Notes: generated by a model not told the origin, from the sequence alone. 64,000 nt of DNA from Isoetes taiwanensis (GCA_021234155.1 JAJEKV010000059.1:7632779-7696778), one strand, 5' to 3'. Positions 21,900 through 33,689 are shown, counted from the first letter of the stretch. Numbers and translations are program-made.

Positions 21900-22525
21900 C
21901 GTTAAGGGAAAAGGGAAAAAGAAAAGGGGAAAAAGGAAAAGTGAGAATCAAAGGGACAATGTGAAGGGAAAAAGGGCGAGGGGAAAGGGGAAAAAAAGAG
22001 AGGAAAAAAAAGGGAAAAAATGGCATGGGAAAAGAGAAAGAAAATGAGAAATGAAAAAGGAAGGAGGATAGGGAAGGGAAAAAGGGCAAGGGGAAAAGGG
22101 AAGAAGGAAAGGGTGGGGAAAGGAGGAAAAGGGAAGGAAGAAAGGGGAACAAGACAAGGGTGAAGAGAAGAGAAGCTAAAAAGGGCATGGGAAGAGAAAA
22201 AGAAAAAGGAAAAGGAAAAAGGGACGGTGAAATGGAACCTGAAAAAAAAGGGTACGAGAAAAAGGGGAAGAGGAAAATGGAAGGGAGAAGGGGCACGGGA
22301 AAAAATGGAAGACGGTGAAGAAGGAGAAAAAAGAAAGCAAAAAAAAACATGAGAAAAGGGAAGGAAAGGGAAAAGGGCATGAGAAAAAAGGAAGGGGAGA
22401 GGAGAAAATAGAAGAGAAAAAGGGCACGGGAAAAATGAGAAGAGAGAAAGGGTGGGGAGAGGAGAAAAAGGGAAGGGAAAAAGACCACTGAGAAAAGGGA
22501 AAATGAAGCGAAGGGATGCATGCAA
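21900..22525 (-). repeat. Polypurine tract (inverted relative of 11.05-12.0 kb)
   Basis: About 620 bp of nearly pure A+G with GGGCATG or GGGCACG interruptions every 50-90 bp. Reverse-complemented, it has the CCCTTTTTCC plus CATGCCC grammar of the tract at 11050-12000, so the two appear to be one family in opposite orientation. Minus-strand Phe/Ser/Pro frames (236 codons and others) are not genes. Confidence 0.85.
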
Positions 22526-22559
22526 TGATTGCTAAGCTTAAGGTTTTTCGGAATGCAAA

Positions 22560-23600
22560 ATCATAGCAGACTTTTTGTCTCATGATTTATATTGCACGAA
22601 GGAGCCAAAATTTAGGCTTTCTCAAATCTGGTTATTGGCCGGATCATTTTAGGGCGACTTTAACAGCATAGAAGCAAAGTAGCAGGTAAAAATCCTCCTT
22701 TTATTTTTTCTAATTCTGTAGAGCTATAGGAGTCGGCCCAAATAAGAGAATAGAATAGAATAGACATTCATTTTTCGTAGTTCGATGTCCAAGAAATTGA
22801 TTAGATTATGCATCTGTTGAAGTGGAATAGGTATTGAATAAGATCCATTTTTATGATTTGTATATAGTTGTATAGTAGAAAACCATTATAATGCTCCAGA
22901 ATGCAAGCATGGATGCTACTATTGCATTGCACCGATTTGCCACTGCCACTGATCTGCCCGAGTTCATGCTTCAAAGATGCAAGATTAAGGGGATAGAGCC
23001 CATGTACTAACTTCTAGCTTCGAGTATGATGTCTTGGATCGAAGGAATGTGGAGCCATCTGCCCGAGTTCATGCTTCGAAACAGTTGAACCATGAATTGA
23101 AAATTGGAAAATACCCATATGAATGGGTGAGTTTTGTTCTCTAAATCCATGTCCATTTTAATATTTTCTTGGCCTTTTATGCAACCCAACTAAGAGAGCG
23201 AAGACATTCATTGTTCATAGGTTGATGTCCAAGAAATTGATTATGTAACTCTTGAAGTGGAGTTGGTTGGAGTGATGGAGACCTGTGATGTTCCATGTAT
23301 TTATACGCCCTTTTAGGTATAAATACATGACACGTCACTAGGAATAATTAATGGTGTGTTAATTATTCATAAGCTAAGGTTAGCTATGTTAACTCATTAA
23401 TTATTAAGGTAAAAACCTAACCCTAAACCTTAATTCGAATTTAAGGCTTAACCTAATATTAAAAAGGCTAAAATATTCAATTAGCTAATGATAACTAATC
23501 TAGAGTTGCCATGAACATCGATTGCTTACATGTAAGAACTTATGCCAGTCATGGGACTTCAAACCAGTTAGCTCCCCAGTACTCGTGAATGAGGTTCGCA
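22560..23600. repeat. AT-rich DNA with ~60-bp dispersed duplications
   Basis: GATGTCCAAGAAATTGATTA with flanking GACATTCATT and CTTGAAGTGGA occurs at 22766-22825 and again at 23203-23262. ATCTGCCCGAGTTCATGCTTC occurs at 22952-22973 and 23058-23078. A (GAATA)n run is at 22748-22765. No gene recognised. Confidence 0.6.
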
Positions 23601-25100
23601 ATGATTGCATAGAACTCGTTGGTGTCCTAAGGATTCTCAGATCAACATAAATAGCCCGATGGTCAGCCCTAGCAATAACCCATTGTGCTGGAGGAGCTGG
23701 TCCCCTTCACCTCAGATCCATGACTCTTCCTTTGTATTACTCACATTAAGGTCCATCCTCGCATTTGGCCAAATACATGCTTCCATAAAGAGTTTTCCAC
23801 GTTCTTGAACATGTGCATTGTAGTCGATAAAAAATGGACTTCCTTTTCATATTCGCAGTAAAGACTTCCTCACCACCACTGTCTGGTTCCTTATCTTTAT
23901 TGTCTACCTTGACTTCCTCAGCTTCCTTAGCTGCAGGTGCCCTCCTGTAGATTTTCCCTTATGGATTCCCCCCTTCGGCTTTCTTATCCCAATGCGCATC
24001 CCATTCTCGTATGGTAATTCTGCTTGGTAGTTCTGTATAGTCTACAGTGCCGCCAAATTGTGCCTGTTGACTTCCAAAGAGGTGTGTGAGCGGCAAATAC
24101 TTCATAAAACCCTTGTATACTACTTTCTTCAAGTGCTTAGAGTGACGGTGCTACAACTTTTCCCTGCATATCATGCATGAAGTGGCCCGATGTCTTAAAC
24201 CCAGAACACTGGATGAATCTAGGAAAGTCATGTATAGTCCACAATAGTATACCTCAGAGATTGAAAACGTTGTTTGTATGTGCATCGTAGACATGAATAC
24301 CTCTGTTCCACAAAGGCAATAACTCATCCACAATTATTCTTAGGTATACATCTAAATTACTTGGTTTTTTCTTTCCATGTATCAATAAAGTCATAATAAT
24401 GTGCCCACTCTTCATCAATAACCATGGGAGTATGTACGTGTAATCGTGAAGTCCATTAGACTAGCCAATGTCTTGTAATGAAACATCAACTTTAAGCTAT
24501 ATAATATATGAGAATACATTGGGGAATGTATAATATTGAAAAGAAGTGAATCTACAATTATTTGTGAGTAGTGATGTGTATATCTTGGGATTAAGTGTTG
24601 AATACCTTTTTGAGGTATTGTTTTTCCTTTTAGATCGTCCCTGTATCTAATGCATTACACGAGGCAGTGAGTGGACTTTTCATGCTCGGTTTTGGGGGAT
24701 AGAAGATCATACAATCATTTGGACATACATATATAACTTTATAACCAAGGTCAGTCGCTTGAATCCTTTTCTTAATTTGAGATCTATCAGTAGGCACATT
24801 ATTGTTCTCTGAAAGGATCTTCTTGTGCAATAACCTGCACATCTAAGAGTGGTAAGATAAAACATTGGAGAGAGTGGTAAGATAGAAGAGTTGATAAGTA
24901 TGTCACCTCAATAGAGCAGATACACTAGCATTGCTCCACTTGAACTTGATTTGGAGAATGGGAGGTTCGAGAGGCAGGGAACAACTGCGTTTTTGCTTCG
25001 ATGGCGATAGGGTCATCGTCTGTATGGCCAGTTCTCGAAGGGTATTGCATACCTTCTGCCATGTCCTCTCCACCACCATCCTCGATGTCATCTAAATCAA
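23600..25100 (-). pseudogene. CACTA (En/Spm) tnp2-type transposase, decayed
   Basis: On the minus strand near 24360-24150 one frame reads VDELLPLWNRGIHVYDAHTN, then NVFNL, a stop, GILLWTIHDFP and CSGFKTSGHF. This follows the tnp2 transposase family (PF02992 in plants), where LW-GV-TYDA, FNLRA-LLWTI-DFPA and SG-T-G-ACP-C are conserved. Upstream, at about 24730-24640, YKVIYVCPNDCMIFY matches the CPN-C---Y motif of the same protein. Downstream, near 24110-23960, KYLPLTHLFGSQQAQFGGTV may continue it in another frame. Several stops and frame changes show it is dead. No CACTA termini were located with confidence. Confidence 0.8.
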
Positions 25101-25454
25101 TATCAGATAATTATTGAAGAGCGTGAAACATATCGAGCATCGGCTCGTCATAAAAGACTCTGCTCTCAGGTTTGTCAATAAGCTTATCCTCTTCATATTG
25201 ATCGTATGCAACATCTTCATATTGGTGGGCTTTCACGATGATAGGTTTCCCTTTGCCTGTAACTTAGAACTAATGAACCGGGATGGAGACCGCCCTGAAT
25301 AAGTTCATTAAACAGGAGGAACATATTAAACATCACGTAAAAAAATGTAACAACTATAGAATACACACGGGTGTAAATTCTATACTGGTGATCAAAAAAA
25401 CGCGACAGCACCCAGCACCTAAAGCACTTGGATCCCGTCAGCCTTGTGTCACGC

Positions 25455-25590
25455 AATTAATGTTGGCAGTTCCCGCGCCATAACCGTACGCCATAGCCAT
25501 AAGCCATAGCTTCTAGTCGAACTTTCTCGCGCCATAGCCATAGCTTTTAGTCTGGGAATTTCTCGCGCCATAGCCATACTGAAAGCCAAA
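25455..25590 (+). repeat. CGCGCCATAGCCATA short tandem motifs
   Basis: GCCATAGCCATA with a CGCGCCATAG lead recurs four to five times at spacings of about 15-45 bp. It lies just outside the CACTA remnant and could be a subterminal repeat of that element, as CACTA transposons carry such arrays near their ends. Confidence 0.55.
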
Positions 25591-26319
25591 TGGAAAGCAT
25601 CAGAATGGGCGAAGCAGTGACAGTAGAAGATTTTGTGGAAATGCTTGGATTGTCGGATGATGGACTAATTTCGGCTCTAAAAATGAAATATTTGGAGAAA
25701 AAAATCACCAAAGAAGATTGGCTATCAGTTTGGAGAGAGGAGATAAATTCGAACCACGATAAAAATCTCCATTTGGTACGTACCACATCCGAAAAGAACA
25801 ATTACAAACATTGATAAAAAAAAAGCTTTATCAGTGAGGGATTATGCAATAATGAGGTCGAGAAAACATATGGCCTATGCTTTTGCATGGGAAAATTGCA
25901 TATCTGCACAAAAATTCCCCGAAAAGCACAAGGTAAATTGGGCTCAACTGCTTTGAGCTCAAATTATGAAATCTGAGGAGGTGTAGGAAGTCCAATCATT
26001 GGAACCAAAAAATACAGAGAAGAAGGCGGTAGAAGCCTGAAGGGGAAAAGAAGTTGGCGATGGAATCTTTTATTTTGAACACAAAAATTTTCTGAGAAAT
26101 GTAGAACTGATCGAGAATGAGATCACCCGAAATTTCTAGTGAGAGAGAAGCTTGTGCATTGGAGTTTAATGACATCCTTGTCACATTGGCGTGAGAGGAT
26201 CTCTCAAACCGGGCTTTTAAGTGGCAATGTGGCGGAAGCAAACAATAATATTGAGCAAATGAAAAAGAATTAGAACTCAAAAAATCTTTGCGGGTAACTC
26301 GAGTTAGAGAAAGACATTC

Positions 26320-26907
26320 TTGAGCTTGAAACAAGTATTATGCTTGAGACCTATATGCGACAAAAAAAATGGCAAGTTACGGGGAAGGTCAATCCAAACC
26401 ACGACATCAAGAAGGGATGAATTGCAAGGTGAACTTCACATGAAGGATGCTAACCTCTCAATACTGAGATCAAACCTCAAAAACTTGGAAGAACTGAAAG
26501 GTATGAAATTTTTACCAATTAGAGTCAATGCAGTTAGTAGAGACTTACCTGTGCTATTTGAGGACGCTTGTGCTGCATGTGGATTAGCATTCTCCAGCAA
26601 TTATAGGTTATCAAGAAAACTAAAATGTGATCATGAGTATCACTTAATGTGCCACTGACTTTTTTGGCTAAAGGTAAATGCATTGTTTGCACTTCATCTA
26701 TCGGTTACGCTTTATTTTTAGAGCTTGGTATGGCCGTGCACGTGGGGCGAGGCAGTGCTTGAAAATACAGGATCACCTTCCATTGTACATGATAGGATAT
26801 CAACTCTTGGAAATCTTGCTCTGCTACCCTCAACTTCAAGATCTCCTTATAAGATTGGAGCAAATAATGTTATACTAACAGATGATGAGGGTGAAGTCAC
26901 TTTCTGA
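26320..26907 (+). pseudogene. Zinc-finger-like fragment, family uncertain
   Basis: The frame ending near 26658 reads DACAACGLAFSSNYRLS, then KLKCDHEYHLMCH, giving C-x2-C-x16-C-x-H-x2-H-x3-C spacing as in RING or treble-clef fingers. It stops at 26656. After a short gap, VNCIVCTSS and GMAVHVGRGSA-like residues in other frames resemble a second C-x2-C pair, so the finger appears interrupted by stops or frame changes. No family name is certain. It may belong with the FCP1-like copy 1.2 kb downstream on the same strand, or with a transposon. Confidence 0.4.
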
Positions 26908-27265
26908 AAAAACCTTGGGAAGGTTGTTGAGGAGAAAGGAAATTCAGTCACATGAAGAGAGTGACCACGAGATAGAAGTGGTGAAGGAACATTCAAGAAA
27001 AAAGAAATTTTCTCCCAAATCAAAAGTCACGGGTTCAAAGAAACGCGAGAAAAGCAAAGATAAAGCAAGCAGGAAAGGAGAAGCACCTAAGAGGACTTAT
27101 CCATTCAGAAGCAAGAAGAATCTGAAAGATGCATTAGAGGCTGATGAGAATACAAGTTTAGAGTTGCAGCAAACAACAGATGAAGCACTTGTAGCACTTA
27201 ATAATGTTGCTACTTGGGAAAGCATCATCCGCAGACAGTCAATCTGCCACCCGCTTCTTTGTTGA
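26882..27265 (+). CDS. Lys/Arg-rich hypothetical frame
   Basis: A 127-codon frame encodes a highly basic product with KKKFSPKSK, SKKREKSKDKAS and YPFRSKKNLKD stretches and an acidic C-terminal half. It resembles a nuclear linker region and may be an exon of the same broken locus as the flanking zinc-finger and phosphatase-like pieces. No family recognised. Confidence 0.35.
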   Translation: MMRVKSLSEKTLGRLLRRKEIQSHEESDHEIEVVKEHSRKKKFSPKSKVTGSKKREKSKDKASRKGEAPKRTYPFRSKKNLKDALEADENTSLELQQTTDEALVALNNVATWESIIRRQSICHPLLC

Positions 27266-27892
27266 AGTAGAAGATCGAGGTCCAACTCCAAAAGAAGGTA
27301 TTCTATTTCAAGCTATACTTGATGCTCAATGACAAAAATGATTCTGTCTCAATCAAAGAGTCTGTTTACATGAAAATTAGCTGGCCTTGATTCCATGCAG
27401 GGACAATTGGAAATAATTCTATATCAATGAAAGGCAGTGTTGTAGCCATTAGAAGGTATTTGAGTGTTCATTGTAGCCATTTGAGTGTTATTAATAAAAA
27501 AAATTTAAATTGCTTTGCAATGGTTGTTTGAATTTGTTTTGTTCTAATGTAGGTCTGCACGAAAGTCAAACAAATTTGATAATGAAAAAGAGAAATCAAA
27601 TATCATCAATAAAGTGAAGAAAAGGAGAGCAGAAACGGAGAGTGAAACTATAGTTCAACCAACTATAGTTGAGCCAAATATAGTTGAGACATTTGAGACA
27701 AGTGTTGAGCCAGCTTTTGTTCCACAAAATATAGTTTGAGAGGCAAATATAGTACAGCCCACAATGGTTCAACATTGTGTTGATCTGATTATTAAAACAT
27801 TTGAAACAAGTGTTGAGCCGACAAGTTTGCGGCAAGTGTGTTGAGCCAGGCCGAGGTTCAACAAGTAAAAGCGACACATAGCGAGAGATATC

Positions 27893-28527
27893 ATGGTGAG
27901 TAGAAAGCTATTGATTATGGAACTCAATGGTGTTTTGGTTAAAACATATTCAAAGTCTGAAAAAACTTGAAATACACCGCCCACACATTATAGAGTATAC
28001 AAAAAACAAGATAGTTTTATTCGGGCACGGTGTTCTGAATTTTTAAACAAGGTAAGTGTTTACTATGACTTGGCTATATGGTCATCTATGGTTGGTTTCA
28101 ATGCAAAGGAGGTGTTCTGAAGTTGTGTCCATTACTTATACACAGGTTTGTTTTTATTTGGGGACAAGAGTTTTGTGACAAAATGCCTTTCCGTTACACG
28201 GACATGTTGACAAACCGGTTTTCATGAAACCTTTGGAAAAGGTGTCTTTGCCAGATTTCCTCAATACAATTGAAAGATGTATTTTGGTTGATGACTTCGG
28301 TTTATAAGACATTCTTGTCTCCACCTTATACAACTGTTATTGCGACAAGCATGAAGATTGAAGAATTTAAGTCAAGTTCAAGTTTGCTAGTGGATTCCAT
28401 ATTTCCATTGTTGTATCAACTTGCAATGGATGATAACTGGAAGACATTATTGAAGAGAGCACAATTTGTGGAGTTATTTGATATGGAGGCCGTGGAAATT
28501 CTTGAGAGGTTGAATGCACAATATTAA
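27893..28527 (+). pseudogene. FCP1-like (HAD/NLI-interacting factor) phosphatase homologue, broken
   Basis: From ATG 27893 the frame reads KLLIMELNGVLVKTYSKSEK, then a stop, then FIRARCSEFLNK and YDLAIWSSM. Further on, in other frames, come KPVFMKPLEKV, CILVDDFG and YKTFLSPPYTTVI. This is the order of plant FCP1-like proteins: KLLVLDLNGLL, a -R--EFL motif, IWSS, a KPLF-K-L-KVW motif, and LLVDDSPYKALLNPP. These proteins belong to the HAD phosphatase fold and may dephosphorylate RNA polymerase II tail or other substrates. Here the first nucleophile Asp is replaced by Glu (MELNG). At least one in-frame stop and two frame changes show it is a pseudogene. The upstream stretch 27590-27880 repeats ETFETSVEP. 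Confidence 0.75.
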
Positions 28528-28822
28528 CTGTTCCTCAGTGAGGTTTCTTTTGATCTCTATTACTCTACATTTGTGAAGTGGTGATGAGCAGGCGGATAAA
28601 AGTTCATCAACAACTCGCCTTTGCAACACACAAAACAATTTGTAAATAGTTAGGTGAAACAAATTGTAAATAGTTTCGACTAACGACCCGACCATTTTGT
28701 TGTTCATGTAGGCTGGCCAATTTTGTATACATTTTGATATATCCTTTGGATCTGGATATACTTATTAAGTTATCAATGAATATTTTTATCTTCTTTGCAC
28801 AATTGATGATTGGAAACTGTTA

Positions 28823-31800
28823 TCAACTTGAAGGTAGGCTACTCATTATTTGTTGGCATGTCTGCTCATCCATACTATACAGGTTGGCTTCCACCAAAGT
28901 CATGTCAAATTTGCAAATCCTAACGAGGTGGCTGTACACTGTGGCCAGTGGTTTGTCTAAAAGAAGTTGAAAACTTAATTCTCCTTCCAATTGTTTGTAA
29001 TAGTAGCCAGAAAGTATGACCTCACCAATTCCAAAAACATTGCCCCAGCCATCTTCATAATCATCTAGTAATGTGTTCTTTGTCTCAATACATTTCAGGA
29101 CATAAAAGTCTACATCCTCAGCATTGCCTTCTTCTGCATTCACTTTGCAAAATTGTCCCCTACTTCTACATTAGAGCTGATCGGATCATGGCACCATCAT
29201 CTTCACTATCCCGTCTCCTCCTCGTGTTCGACACAACCTCATTGTCGGGAATTTCCTGCAGGTTCTACTCTTTTGGGACCAACTCATTTGTCTCCCAACC
29301 TCCTATCTGAGATTTAGTGCTTCAGAGTCCCATTTCCCTTCTTTGGCAAGACATGCAAAAACATGACAAAGGTCTATCGCGCAAGCTTCAAAGGATTTTC
29401 TCTATCAAAAGGCCTGATGCAATGAATTTTAGTTGTCCCTTTGAGGGTCTGAGCATCATACCTTTCTGGTCTATCTATACTATGAGGGTCAATTTCCCAA
29501 AAGTACCTGCAGGGCAACAATTAATCAAGTGTTGTAAGTGCTTAAGCTGCTTTAAAGTGTTATGCAATTAAGTAAACATTCCAATAACAAAAAAAATGTT
29601 CAAAATGTTATATTTGTACATAAATGGCCTTCAACATGTATAAAACTAGTAAAGTATCACCAAACATACATAAAAATCATGCACAATAATTATTATAGAG
29701 TACAGGTCTAGATGCTTCAAGTGCTTCAAGTGCTACAAGTCAAGATTTACACACGTATATCGGAATCGGATGAGCTTGTTGGTAAAGAATTCATTTAAAA
29801 AATCGAGCGACATCTGCGGCCTGCATTAATCGGAGTTTTCTCCCATTATACTTCAGTTTGTGAAAATCTTTTACCAACTTTGCTCCTTGGCCATCATGCT
29901 CACCTTTTCCATGCGGTGGCAAAGAAATTCCAAATAATCTCCTTCCCAAGATCTCTGTACCATCTACCCAAGAAATATAATGGTCTTGCAGACTTAAATT
30001 GAGATGAACAACCATCTGACCATACGTAATGCTTGAAATATTGAATACCATTTAACTCCAACCAAGTGGCATGTTTTAAGAGGCAATGCTGTACAAATTC
30101 AGTGTCATGAGACTTCTCATCTGAAATATAGAAGTGACACTCTTTTATAATTTCTCTGTTATCATCTTTTTGCTTCATATCTTTTCTTTTTTTCTTGATG
30201 TCATTGCCATCCACCTCTTGTTTCCTTCCAAACCTGTAAGTGATATGAACTAAAATGGATACCTGGTCAATGTGCCAATGACATGATTGCGCTTCCTGCT
30301 GAACTTTGAAACCATAGTTTTTACGCAAAGTCAATTCTGAAACTATTGTGTCTTCTCCAAAACTTGCCAAACATTGTCTGAATTATTTTGCTTGCCAATG
30401 AGCCTTGTAGTTGTGTGGCACAAATGCTGCCATTGTTTTTCTTGCATGTTCCTGAAATTCAAAAGGGCTACCAGTCTTGTAGGCCAATCTTGTAACTTTA
30501 GTTGGTTTCTTCTTAGGGTTTCTCTTAGAAACAGCTTCTTGCTGCAAGTAGTAGAATCAACAAATTAGTATAAATGATGTGATTCTTCTAACACAAACTC
30601 AACACTAACTTTTTCAAAAACTTTCCAATCCACCAGGTGTTCTAATGATTTACTTGTTTCCCTTGGACACTTTGGAATCCTGTATAAAGTGGATTAGAGA
30701 AAGTATTGTAAGAGAATATTGAAGCTAGATATCATAGAAATGAAAAGTTAAACAACATATATGCCATATGTTATCTAGATATCATAGAAATGAAAAGTTA
30801 AACAATATATATGAGCTATGTTAATAACTTACCTCTTGAGACCAGATTTCTTGCAGGTTTGCATCAAACATGCATGTTTGTGCCATTCATCTGCTTCTAC
30901 TTTGGGGCATACCACATTTCTCCAATACTCACTTGTAGATTTGAAAATATTGTCCTTAGCATTGCATGTTGGACTGGACCACATACCACCATGCACATTT
31001 GCAATCTTTGTGCACACCATAAGGATCAGACCTCATGTTATTAATTGCCTGCATGACAAAATCAAGGTGCATGTGGTACTGGCAGCAACAAGTCTCTCTT
31101 TCTTGCAATCTCCTAATATAGCTTGGTTTAAGCTTCTCAAAGGTTTGCTGGCATATATTGATCTCAGGATACTCTTTCCTGAATTGAAGATAAAACTGCA
31201 ACTGATCATAACACAGATTCAGCAACAATATCATGCAAAATACAGAAAAAAAAAGAGGCAGAATGTGCTTACTTGTGTCACCTCCAGCAAATGAATAGGA
31301 TGATCAATCTTTTCACCTGTTTCACTAACATGTTTTCTCACATGTTTTTTATATGGTGAGATCCTAGTATTCTCATCCCAAAAATTCTTTATCTTACCTA
31401 TTGCTTCATCTGAAAGTGCATCAGACCTTTTGCTCCTCTGAAACATTGACTAGGGACCTGCTTCAAATTCTGCATACACCGCGTCTACGAAATGCTCTTG
31501 CCCGCAGTTCTTCTTGGAATAGATAGAAGCCTTGCTATTGCTGATTGATTCACTCCCTTTGTTGAAGATCAGACCATTTGCGATTGTACTCCTTTTTGCT
31601 TGAAGAACATCAGTATTTCTATCATATTTTTGAGCTTGAAAAGTCTCTTTCACATTCAAAATTAAATCACTCATAAGGGCATTTTCTTTTGGATCTGCTA
31701 CATCAACATCGAGTGGAAGATGTTTAATCTTCTTGAAGAATCTCGATGTTAACTTCTCTTTGTCCACATTCGAGGCAAAAGTAATTGTAATTTCATTGAA

Positions 31801-31995
31801 ATAATTTTCCAAATTCTTCGACAATTTCTGTAATCTTCTTTCACTCAAAACACCACAATCTTTGGTATTGTAAGGAGGATTGTTTTCCTTCTCTCTCTGT
31901 CTCTTCCTTTCTCGGGATTTTCTTCTATTTTCAGCTTGAATTTGCAAGAAAATCATTCTTCTAGTTGAATCGATGCTTTCAGGGGAGCTTTCCAT
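28823..31995 (-). pseudogene. DDE-like transposase homologue with HGKGEHDGQGA motif
   Basis: Minus-strand pieces run in order. 31995-31450 is a basic N-terminal coiled region (RRKSRERKRQREKE). 31446-31231 reads DENTRISPYKKHVRKH. 31234-30956 reads FRKEYPEINICQQTFEKLKP and ERETCCCQYHMHLD, a Cys-rich motif. 30540-29900 contains FVPHNYKAHWQAKQF, YWH-like CHWHIDQVSILVHITY and VWSDGCSSQFKS. 30051-29791 contains PPHGKGEHDGQGAK. 29143-28823 reads DGWGNVFGIGEVIL and GYYYKQLEGELS. The order matches a widespread but poorly classified transposase-like family (SDGC-SQFKS and HGKGEHDGAGA). The usual VDFAENY block is replaced by LTLRKNYGF, so one acidic residue may be lost. A frameshift separates WNFFAT from HGKGEHDG. 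Confidence 0.7.
30728..30815. repeat. ~53-bp tandem duplication
   Basis: CTAGATATCATAGAAATGAA plus AAGTTAAACAA-ATATATG occurs twice in a row, within an intron-like gap of the transposase homologue. Confidence 0.85.
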
Positions 31996-32456
31996 TGAAA
32001 TTCACGAGACAGATTTCACGACTCGAATTACAATTCCAAATTGAAAATTCAATTGAAACAATGCAAAATTTGTTCGAATTGTATGAATTGGTATTGCAAT
32101 TCTCTAATTGCAATTCTGAATTCTGATTTCTCCCGCCAACCACTCAAGGAAACTCCAACCATCCTCCCCGCCAACAGAGTTCCCGCGTCTTTGGAGATTC
32201 TAGTCACTGATCCCTGCCATTCCGGAATTGCATATACTATTCTTGGTGCATGCCAATTCTGTTTTAATTCGGTTGGACGTCACACGACTAAGGAGGTACT
32301 AAGCGGTTTCAGCACATAAAGCACATGTCTGGACAGTGCTTTTTGTACACCACTATAGAATTTACACCCATACAACCATATGCATAGACTCATGAATGAC
32401 AAAAATCATATTAAAAAATGATGCTCTTTATTCATTTTTTTTTAAGTACAACAATA

Positions 32457-33100
32457 CTATTGTTCCATCTCGAATGGGAGAGGTCTATCACAGCGATAGT
32501 TGATGAATAACTCATCTCCAATGTTTATGCTTTTAATAGCACACACCATAATAAATCCTTTTTTTTTACATTTCTCGTAAAAAAATCTTCCTTCCGAAAT
32601 TCACAATTGCATCGCTCAAGTTGCCAATAGGACTGTTGATGAACCCTGCAATATTCCCATGAACCCCTGGCCGACCATTAATAAACATCAACTCATCACT
32701 CGCCCCCATAGCTACCGATGTGGCATTGTAATTCATTCCATAAATCCTCATACGCCAAGCATATTTGGTCAAAGTTTGCCAAGTTTTTCAATCGTACTCA
32801 AGACCTGCATATGGCATTAATGGAACGTTTGTGCCTCGCTCCACTTCTACATGGGTGATGGAGATAAAGACAAGTCCAGCTTCAGACAAATGCAGCTTTG
32901 CATAATTATGTATCTTCTTCCCCAATAAGCAAATTCCTGATCTATGGGGATAGGCAAGATTATCAGCCACAAGCCAAGCGTCTTTCGGTCCCTAACAAAG
33001 GGTCGGACCAATCCTTGTAGCTCTTTAGGAATTTCATACTCGGGTAGTGAGGCCACGAGTTCTTGGAAAATTTGCAACACATGTGCGCTACCATCCACAT
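32457..33100 (-). pseudogene. SET-domain-like protein, broken
   Basis: In one frame from 32970 downward: AKLHLSEAGLVFISITHVEV, GLEYD, a stop where Trp is plausible, KTWQTLTKYAWRM and GRPGVHGNIAGFINSP. After a frameshift in an A-run at about 32572, the frame reads GFIMVCAIKSINIGDELFIN, YRCDRPLPFEMEQ and a terminal stop at 32457. The sequence N-(I/V)-A-(G/A)-F-I-N near the middle and I--G-ELF-NY at the end is the core of SET methyltransferase domains. The usual pre-SET or post-SET cysteines are not obvious, so methyltransferase activity is not implied. One stop and one frameshift make it a likely pseudogene. The segment 33098-32847 (MDGSAHVLQIFQELVASLPE) is upstream in another frame and could belong to it. 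Confidence 0.6.
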
Positions 33101-33263
33101 TATTGATGAATTAGATGACTGCTTTGGTTTCATATGCCTCTATGACAACATTAAACCAATATCTACATCTATTTTGGAGGAAACATCAGCATCATCTACC
33201 TACATAGTTAAATATCATAAAATGTAGGAATATATACTTGAGGTGGAAGAGATACTGTAACAA

Positions 33264-33512
33264 AAAATAAAAATAAAAATAAAAATAAAAATAGAAATAG
33301 AAATAGAAATAGAAATAGAAATAGAAATAGAAATAGAAATAGAAATAGAAATAGAAATAGAAATAGAAATAGAAATAGAAATAGAAATAGAAATAGAAAT
33401 AGAAATAGAAATAGAAATAGAAATAGAAATAGAAATAGAAATAGAAATAGAAATAGAAATAGAAATAAAATAGAAATAGAAATAGAAATAGAAATAAAAA
33501 TAAAAATAATCC
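33264..33512. repeat. (AAATAG)n microsatellite
   Basis: About 40 hexamer units with AAATAA variants at both ends and one slip near 33464. The minus-strand Phe-Tyr or Phe-Leu frames across it are artefacts. The length suggests high polymorphism. Confidence 0.98.
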
Positions 33513-33689
33513 TTGTACCAACTTCATATCTATGACGAGCATCAGATCTCATCGGTTGTTCAAATCTACCAAATCTTATCAGATGGTCATCAACGACTGT
33601 TCTAATTTGTCACTTTAGAGTTGAACATCTTTTACAATCGCAAACTATTTTGTCCCTCTGCCAATTACAAAATATAAGTAATAGAGCTG

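Noticed and set aside
20296-22583. Phe-rich frames of up to 294 codons on both strands
   Set aside because: Same artefact in the polypyrimidine and polypurine tracts; not membrane proteins.
33192-33552. Phe-Tyr and Phe-Leu repeat proteins on the minus strand
   Set aside because: Translation of the AAATAG microsatellite.
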